Shown piece by piece: positions 4,840 to 9,588 of a stretch of DNA of 9,588 nt. Origin of the DNA: Bacteroidota bacterium (GTDB taxonomy: Bacteria > Bacteroidota > Ignavibacteria > UBA10030 > BY39); the NCBI GenBank assembly GCA_018830765.1, contig JAHJRJ010000002.1, positions 1-9,588 on the forward strand, given 5' to 3'. Both the position numbers and the translations under genes were made by a program. The notes below the pieces were generated by a model that saw only the letters and a program-made list of their open reading frames with translations, did not search any database and was not told the DNA's origin. The first letter of the stretch is position 1. Each line of letters opens with the position of its first letter.

Positions 4840-6312
4840 ATGGAGCTCGAGATTCTTTCAAAAAAACAAGAAAATACAAATATTAGTACTGATAATTTTG
4901 CAGTATGGCGAGAGTGCCTAAACATAATCGGCAGCAGGGTAAATACACAAAGTTTCAAAACATGGTTCGAACCGATTAAACCTACAAAACTAGAAGCAGG
5001 CATATTAACGTTGGAAGTACCGAGCCATTTTTTTTATGAGTGGGTTGAAGAACATTATTCGAACATACTGACTGAGGCGGTGGCCGCTGTACTTGGCTTG
5101 TCGGGAAAAATTAATTTTACAATCAACCCTGAGTTCAGCGACGAGAAAGAATCCGACGACATTTCGGCAACACCGGATGTTTCGAACACGATACTGAAAA
5201 AAACAGAAACATATATAGGTTCGACACAGTATAGCTCCCCCGACACCGTTAGGTATAAGGAAGCTGATTCATTTAAACCGATAAACTCGGCACTCAACCC
5301 CAAAAATACTTTCGATAATTTTATCAAGGGTGAGAGCAACCAACTTGCGCGTGCAGCAGCATTAGCCGTTGCGAATAACCCCGGAGGAACCCAGTTTAAT
5401 CCGCTCGTCGTTTACGGCGATGTAGGTTTAGGTAAAACTCACTTAATTCAAGCTATCGGCAATCACGCATTATCACAAGGTAAGGCTAAGCGCGTAGGTT
5501 ACGTTACAAGCGAAGTGTTTACTCTCGAATTCGTCGATGCAATCCAAAACGATACGATGAGCAATTTTTCTAACTACTATCGCAGTATGGATATTTTGAT
5601 TGTTGACGATATTCAGTTTTTTACAGGACGAGAAAAAACCCAAGACCATTTCTTCCACACTTTTAATACTTTACACCAATCAGGAAAACAGATTATTTTA
5701 TCGAGTGACAGACCTGTAAAAGAGCTTAAAGGACTTAACGAACGTTTAATATCCAGATTCCAATCAGGATTGACTGCAGACATACAGGCACCTGACCTTG
5801 AAACACGTACTGCTATTCTCCGGAAAAAAAGTTTAGACAACGGAATAGAATTACGACAAGATGTGCTTGAATTTCTCGCTTTGAATGTCAAATCGAATAT
5901 TCGTGAGTTAGAGGGGTGCTTGATTAGTTTGTTAGCTCATTCCTCAATCCAAAACAAAGAGATCGACCTCAACCTCGCTAAAGATGTCGTTCGGTCTATC
6001 GTCGGTGAAATCAAGACACACATTACAATTGAAGCCATTCAACGAACGGTTTGCAACTACTTCAATATTCCTGAAGATTTAGTTCGTGCCAAAACCCGTA
6101 AACAGGAAGTAGTGTTTGCCCGTCAGTTAGCGATGTATCTTTCAAAAGAGCTGACAAACTTTTCATTAAAAACTATCGGTTTACATTTTGGTGGAAGGGA
6201 TCACAGCACTGTTATTCACGCATATCAAACCATAGAAGATTTAATCAAGAGCGACAAAAAATATGTTGATGTTGTGCAACAACTAAAATCAAAAATAAAC
6301 AATCATTCTTAA
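4840..6312 (+). CDS. dnaA: Chromosomal replication initiator protein DnaA
   Basis: DnaA binds DnaA boxes, oligomerises with ATP and opens the origin. The 490 residues show all four domains. Domain I (about 18-98, with SFKTWFEPI at 38-46) is followed by a variable linker (about 99-155). The AAA+ domain has Walker A GDVGLGKT (193-200), Walker B ILIVDDIQF (252-260), arginine finger R306 in ERLISRF, and sensor 2 R355 in NIRELEG. The C-terminal DNA-binding domain carries the signature GGRDHST (451-457). Length is typical and the catalytic residues are intact. A lead of about 18 residues before domain I is slightly long. ATG 4840 has only a weak AGGGG upstream. Long spacers with DnaA-box-like sites on both sides suggest it lies at the origin and regulates itself. 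Confidence 0.98.
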   Translation: MELEILSKKQENTNISTDNFAVWRECLNIIGSRVNTQSFKTWFEPIKPTKLEAGILTLEVPSHFFYEWVEEHYSNILTEAVAAVLGLSGKINFTINPEFSDEKESDDISATPDVSNTILKKTETYIGSTQYSSPDTVRYKEADSFKPINSALNPKNTFDNFIKGESNQLARAAALAVANNPGGTQFNPLVVYGDVGLGKTHLIQAIGNHALSQGKAKRVGYVTSEVFTLEFVDAIQNDTMSNFSNYYRSMDILIVDDIQFFTGREKTQDHFFHTFNTLHQSGKQIILSSDRPVKELKGLNERLISRFQSGLTADIQAPDLETRTAILRKKSLDNGIELRQDVLEFLALNVKSNIRELEGCLISLLAHSSIQNKEIDLNLAKDVVRSIVGEIKTHITIEAIQRTVCNYFNIPEDLVRAKTRKQEVVFARQLAMYLSKELTNFSLKTIGLHFGGRDHSTVIHAYQTIEDLIKSDKKYVDVVQQLKSKINNHS

Positions 6313-6402
6313 TGTTGATTTCTATGTTTACTTGTTGTTAACATCTGTTGACAGGTTGTTAATAATACTACGAATTTGTTTTGTTCACACAAACGTGATT
6401 AG

Positions 6403-6419
6403 GGAATGTTGATTATTCC
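6403..6419. repeat. Small inverted repeat around a DnaA-box-like core
   Basis: GGAAT (6403-6407) and ATTCC (6415-6419) flank the loop GTTGATT, so the imperfect box TGTTGATTA sits across the hairpin. A 5-bp stem is short and may be chance. Confidence 0.25.
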
Positions 6420-6506
6420 GATATTTATTTACACAATATTAACAATACAAAAACCAATTAATGTTTGCAGACAAGCTGATTTTTCAATAGATACTTAATT
6501 ATAAAC

Positions 6507-6515
6507 ATATCCACA
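6507..6515 (+). promoter_or_regulatory. Near-consensus DnaA box beside the AT-rich element
   Basis: ATATCCACA differs from TTATCCACA only at the first base. It is oriented opposite to the perfect box upstream of dnaA and directly abuts the AT-rich stretch beginning at 6516. Confidence 0.55.
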
Positions 6516-6660
6516 TTATTATAATAATAATTAATATTTACATATATTCTTTATTACTATAAGTGATTGAATTTATAGGATTTTATCAGATTTATCTTTT
6601 GTTTATTTCATTATTTTTTATTAAATTTAAACCAAATTAACAACTGTATAAAACTCAAAT
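6516..6660. other. Candidate DNA unwinding element
   Basis: By hand count about 20 of 145 bases are G or C (about 14%), the lowest I see in the window. It begins TTATTATAATAATAATTAAT, a run of TAA/TTA-type triplets right after the DnaA box at 6507-6515. That is where DnaA-trio repeats and the melting region would be expected. Function is inferred from composition and position. Confidence 0.5.
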
Positions 6661-6664
6661 GATT

Positions 6665-6670
6665 AGGAGG
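6665..6670 (+). promoter_or_regulatory. Strong Shine-Dalgarno for dnaN
   Basis: AGGAGG lies five bases before ATG 6676. It is the only full consensus site at a gene start in this window; dnaA, recR, ftsX and recF have weak or no such site. It fixes the dnaN start and implies high translation of the clamp. Confidence 0.75.
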
Positions 6671-6675
6671 AATAA

Positions 6676-7791
6676 ATGAAATTTTCTGTTTTAAGCGGCG
6701 ATTTGCTAAAAATTTTAGTAAAAACCGGCAGCGTCATACCGACACGGTCAACGATGCCTGTACTTGAAAATTACTTATTCGAATTGAAAGAAGACGCTTT
6801 AACGATTACAGCGACCGATATAGATATTTCTGTTTCGTCCTCAATTAGTGTTAAAGGAGAACAAAACGGAAGTATTGTTGTTCCATCTAAAAGGTTGATG
6901 GAAACAATGCGAGCTCTACCGAATATTAACGTAAAGTTTACGGCTGAAGTAGTATCTAATAAAATTATGATGCTAACCGATAAAGGAGAATACAGACTAA
7001 CAGGGCTTCCTTCGGAAGAATATCCGACAACTCCTCGAGTTAAAAGCGATGAAGAGATTTTAATAAGTACAGATTTATTAAAAAGGTCTATCAATAAAAC
7101 AATATTCGCCGCCAGTACAGATGAATTAAGACCTGCGATGACGGGTGTTTTATTCCAGATGAAAAAAGAAGAGCTAAGAGTTGTCGCAACAGATGGACAC
7201 AGACTTGTGCGGATTATAAATACCGGTTTTAAAACACAAAAATCTGAATACGATATTATAATTCCTGCAAAAACATTGAACATTATATCGAAATACTTTG
7301 AAGAAAAGTTAAACTCGGTTTATTTGGACGGTACTCATATCATGTTCAATTTTGAAAATTCAGTACTTGTCTCGCGGATAATAGACGAAAAATATCCGAA
7401 CTACGAAACGGTTATTCCTTTAGATAACAACAAAGTTTTATCGGTTAACAGAAATGAGATTATTTCTTCGGTTAGAAGAGCATCTTTTTACGCAAGCAGT
7501 TCTACTCATCAAGTAAAGTTTTCAATCCTGAAAGACTCGGTAACGATTTCGGCAGAAGATATAGATTTTGGAAGCGAAGCAAAAGAAACTTTAGGATGTG
7601 AGTTTTCGGACAATGAATTAGAAATCGGTTTCAACGCCGCTTACATCAACGATATACTTTCACATATCGACAGCGAAGAAATCGAGTTTTTACTTTCTTC
7701 CCCGAACCGGGCAGCTATGGTAAAGCCGAAACAGCAACAGGAAAACGAAGATATTCTTATGCTCGTTATGCCTGTCAGGTTAAATTCTTGA
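6676..7791 (+). CDS. dnaN: DNA polymerase III beta subunit (sliding clamp)
   Basis: DnaN forms the ring clamp that tethers the replicative polymerase and other DNA enzymes. The 371 residues match the family and make three clamp-fold repeats of about 120 residues each. Recognisable markers are the N-terminal helix MKFSVLSGDLLKIL, SVIPTRSTMPVLENYLFEL (19-37), LPSEEYPTTP (111-120), LRPAMTGVLF (151-160), the hallmark TDGHRLVR (172-179), and the C-terminal MPVRL (365-369), part of the peptide-binding pocket. No residue loss is apparent. The start is fixed by AGGAGG. The gene ends 7 bp before recF, so the two are very probably co-transcribed from a promoter in the dnaA-dnaN spacer. Confidence 0.98.
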   Translation: MKFSVLSGDLLKILVKTGSVIPTRSTMPVLENYLFELKEDALTITATDIDISVSSSISVKGEQNGSIVVPSKRLMETMRALPNINVKFTAEVVSNKIMMLTDKGEYRLTGLPSEEYPTTPRVKSDEEILISTDLLKRSINKTIFAASTDELRPAMTGVLFQMKKEELRVVATDGHRLVRIINTGFKTQKSEYDIIIPAKTLNIISKYFEEKLNSVYLDGTHIMFNFENSVLVSRIIDEKYPNYETVIPLDNNKVLSVNRNEIISSVRRASFYASSSTHQVKFSILKDSVTISAEDIDFGSEAKETLGCEFSDNELEIGFNAAYINDILSHIDSEEIEFLLSSPNRAAMVKPKQQQENEDILMLVMPVRLNS

Positions 7792-7798
7792 TTATTAA

Positions 7799-8935
7799 AT
7801 GTACCTTGAAAATATTCGTCTTAAGAATTTTCGAAATCATGCCGATACCTCGTTAAATTTCGGCACAAAAGCAAACGTTGTGCTTGGCGGCAACGGTGAA
7901 GGTAAAACAAATTTATTAGAAGCAATTTCATACATATCTCTAACCAAAAGTTTCTACGCGAGTAGTGATACCGTCGTATTAAAGATTAACGAGCAAGTAT
8001 TCGAAATAGAAGCAAACGTAGTGTCGGATGGCGGTATGATTAATAAAGTGCATATCGGTTATGATTCAAGAAGCGGTGAGAAAGCATACAGTATAAATAA
8101 GCGCAGAATAGAGCCGTTTTCTTCTATTATCGGAAAATTTCCACTTGTATTCCTTTCACCCGAAAATGCAGATATAACATTCGGCGGGCCTACCGACCGC
8201 AGAAAATTTTTAGATATCGTTATATCGCAATCCAACATTAGCTATTTCAAAGATCTGTCAGAGTACCGGAAAGTTGTTCGCCACCGGAATAAAATTTTCG
8301 GAGACGCAAAAAATTTTCGCACCGACACTTCGGTTTTGTTGGAACCATGGAACGATCAATTGGTTAAGTATGGTTCACGGATAATGTTTAAGCGAAAGTT
8401 ATTCGTAAACGAGTTCAGAAAATATATAGAAGAGTCATACAGCGATTTGGTAGACGTAAAAGAAATTCCTTCAATTGCTTACGAGCCGTCTTTCGAAATC
8501 AACGACGATGACGCTATCGAACGCATTTCGGAAAAATTTTTCGATATTATAAAAAAGAAAAATCAAGAAGAGCTGAAATTTGGAACAACGTTGATAGGTC
8601 CGCATCGCGATGAAATCAACTTGAAGATAAACAATTTGGATTTAAGAAAATTCGCGTCTCAGGGTCAGCATAAAACTTTCCTGATAGCTTTAAAAATCGG
8701 AGAATTTTTCTACTTGAAAGAAAGATGCAAAGAAACACCTGTCTTTTTATTGGACGACGTATTCAGCGAGCTTGATGCGAATCGTGCGCTTCACATGTTG
8801 AAATTAATTGAATCTTTAAGTCAAACGTTTATTACATCTACAAACCCGGAAATATTCGATGTGGCTTTAAACTTTGGCGATACAAACAAAATATTTTTTG
8901 TAAAGTCAGGAAGAGTTGAAACAACACAAAATTAA
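7799..8935 (+). CDS. recF: DNA replication and repair protein RecF
   Basis: RecF is an SMC/ABC-like ATPase that works with RecO and RecR at single-strand gaps. The 378 residues contain the N-terminal LKNFRNHAD (8-16), Walker A GGNGEGKT (30-37), the ABC signature FASQGQHK (285-292) and Walker B FLLDDVFSELD (316-326). The expected TSTNPEIF follows near the C-terminus. All nucleotide-binding elements are intact and the length is normal. ATG 7799 lies 7 bp after the dnaN stop, with no Shine-Dalgarno, suggesting translation coupled to dnaN. The last 20 nt overlap the start of the DUF721 gene in another frame. Confidence 0.97.
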   Translation: MYLENIRLKNFRNHADTSLNFGTKANVVLGGNGEGKTNLLEAISYISLTKSFYASSDTVVLKINEQVFEIEANVVSDGGMINKVHIGYDSRSGEKAYSINKRRIEPFSSIIGKFPLVFLSPENADITFGGPTDRRKFLDIVISQSNISYFKDLSEYRKVVRHRNKIFGDAKNFRTDTSVLLEPWNDQLVKYGSRIMFKRKLFVNEFRKYIEESYSDLVDVKEIPSIAYEPSFEINDDDAIERISEKFFDIIKKKNQEELKFGTTLIGPHRDEINLKINNLDLRKFASQGQHKTFLIALKIGEFFYLKERCKETPVFLLDDVFSELDANRALHMLKLIESLSQTFITSTNPEIFDVALNFGDTNKIFFVKSGRVETTQN

Positions 8936-9206
8936 ATTGATTGGTTCGGCGATAGAGAGCTTATTAGAGCAATACGGACTTGATGTTCGGATGAAGCAGT
9001 ATGAGGTTCTGGAAATCTGGGATGCTGCGGTAGGCGAACAGATTGCTAAAGCTACAAAACCGGAAAAAATCGACCGCGGAGTTTTAACCGTAAGAGTAGA
9101 AAAATCGGTCTGGCGAAACGAATTATCGTATATGAAAAAAGAGATTATAGAGAAATTAAATATGTTAATGCAAGAAGAAATCGTAAAAGAAATTATATTC
9201 AGGTAA
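8916..9206 (+). CDS. DUF721 family protein, DciA-like (probable replicative helicase loader/accessory)
   Basis: The 96-residue protein matches the compact DUF721 domain. Its markers are an N-terminal helix (IGSAIESLLEQYGLD), the segment YEVLEIWDAAVGEQIAKATK (29-48), a strand GVLTVRVEKSVWRNELSYMK (55-74), and a final helix ending EEIVKEIIFR. DUF721 is the core of DciA, which supports the replicative helicase DnaB in bacteria lacking DnaC/DnaI. Assigning that role here is a family-level inference. TTG 8916 is favoured because AGGAAGAG (8908-8915) lies just before it, although the site is close to the start. The frame overlaps recF by 20 nt, indicating coupling. The position between recF and gyrB is common for this family. 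Confidence 0.85.
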   Translation: MKQHKIKLIGSAIESLLEQYGLDVRMKQYEVLEIWDAAVGEQIAKATKPEKIDRGVLTVRVEKSVWRNELSYMKKEIIEKLNMLMQEEIVKEIIFR

Positions 9207-9219
9207 AGATAGATTAGGT

Positions 9220-9588
9220 ATGGGAAAAGAAAAAGATAATAAGCAAAAACCGGAAAAGGTTAAAACTGGCAACCACCAAGATTATAGCGCCGATGATATT
9301 ACGGTATTAAAGGGCTTGGAGGCAGTTCGGCGCAGGCCCGCAATGTACATCGGCGACGTAAGCACAAGAGGTTTACATCATCTCGTTTACGAAGTAGTGG
9401 ACAACTCAATCGATGAAGCGCTCGCCGGTTATTGTAAAAATATCGACGTCAAGTTAAATACAGACGGGTCTGTTACGGTCGAGGACGACGGCAGAGGTAT
9501 TCCGACGGATATGCATCCCGAAGAGAAAAAATCGGCGCTCGAAGTCGTAATGACTGTGCTTCATGCCGGTGGTAAGTTCGATAAGAAT
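9220..9588 (+). CDS. gyrB: DNA gyrase subunit B, N-terminal part (partial)
   Basis: The first 123 codons of GyrB, the ATPase subunit of DNA gyrase that introduces negative supercoils, run off the right edge. A lysine-rich leader of about 20 residues precedes the GHKL ATPase domain. Markers are LKGLEAVRRRPAMYIGD (30-46), the N-box EVVDNSIDEALAGY (58-71) with the magnesium-binding asparagine at 62, the motif EDDGRGIP (88-95), and VLHAGGKF (113-120) leading to the ATP lid. ParE is a possible alternative, because the two are similar here, but the neighbourhood favours gyrB. ATG 9220 has AGG four bases upstream (9216-9218 preceding T) and lies 13 bp after the DUF721 stop, so the genes likely share one transcript. 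Confidence 0.95.
   Translation, partial: MGKEKDNKQKPEKVKTGNHQDYSADDITVLKGLEAVRRRPAMYIGDVSTRGLHHLVYEVVDNSIDEALAGYCKNIDVKLNTDGSVTVEDDGRGIPTDMHPEEKKSALEVVMTVLHAGGKFDKN

Larger units (their letters stand above)
6313..6675. other. Downstream half of candidate bipartite oriC (dnaA-dnaN spacer)
   Basis: No gene is visible in 363 bp. The first 110 bp carry repeated TGTTGA/TGTTAA words, including TGTTGATTT (6313-6321) and TGTTGATTA (6407-6415), both imperfect boxes. A one-mismatch box lies at 6507-6515 and is followed by an extremely AT-rich run up to the dnaN ribosome site. This layout suits the unwinding half of an origin split by dnaA, as known in Bacillus subtilis and Helicobacter pylori. The dnaN promoter must also lie here, but I cannot pick it out reliably. 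Confidence 0.6.

Noticed and set aside
6771..7283. 170-codon minus-strand open frame inside dnaN
   Set aside because: It is fully antisense to a strongly conserved gene, has no recognisable domain and reflects the codon use of dnaN.
1..9588. tRNA, rRNA, CRISPR array, transposase or defence system
   Set aside because: I looked for cloverleaf-like arms, regularly spaced direct repeats and transposase or nuclease signatures and found none beyond the DUF4143 remnant.

Overview
The window is an AT-rich bacterial chromosome segment holding a replication-initiation gene block. All intact genes lie on the plus strand except one truncated gene at the left edge. I infer a member of the Bacteroidota/Chlorobiota-Ignavibacteria side of the FCB group. 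The reasons are the order dnaA-dnaN-recF-DUF721-gyrB, Bacteroidota-like protein sequences, small NTF2-like lipoproteins next to ftsX, mostly weak or absent Shine-Dalgarno sites, and a left-edge secreted protein resembling the propeptide of C25/PorU-type proteins of type IX secretion systems. This is a judgement from reading, not a database match.

Left edge (1-1274): the start of a minus-strand secreted protein (1-270), then a spacer with a hairpin plus T-tract and an 11-bp inverted repeat. After it comes a graveyard of three broken genes: a DUF4143/AAA-ATPase C-terminus split over three frames (about 435-858), the C-terminal stub of a MarR-type regulator (840-989), and the C-terminal part of a YceI-family protein (996-1274).

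Middle (1271-4462): a good sigma70-like promoter (TTGACT, 17 bp, TATATT) starts a compact run: ybaB, recR, two adjacent related lipoprotein genes and ftsX. The run ends in a GC-rich palindromic block followed by six T's, a probable terminator. It combines nucleoid/recombination repair (YbaB, RecR) with envelope and cell-division functions (lipoproteins, FtsX).

Origin (4339-6675): dnaA is flanked on both sides by long non-coding AT-rich spacers carrying DnaA-box-like sites. The 501-bp upstream spacer has one perfect consensus box, repeated TGTTGATAA variants and a strong 11-bp-stem hairpin. The 363-bp downstream spacer has a one-mismatch box directly beside a stretch of about 14% GC, a good candidate unwinding element. 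Together they look like a bipartite oriC around dnaA.

Right side (6676-9588): dnaN (with the only textbook AGGAGG site in the window), recF, a DUF721/DciA-like gene and the first 123 codons of gyrB. They are tightly packed (gaps 7 and 13 bp, one 20-nt overlap) and probably co-transcribed: sliding clamp, gap repair, likely helicase loading and supercoiling.

I see no tRNA, rRNA, CRISPR array, intact insertion sequence or defence system. The less ordinary items are the split origin with a variant DnaA box, the gene graveyard, the paralogous lipoprotein pair tied to ftsX and the isolated GC-rich palindrome.
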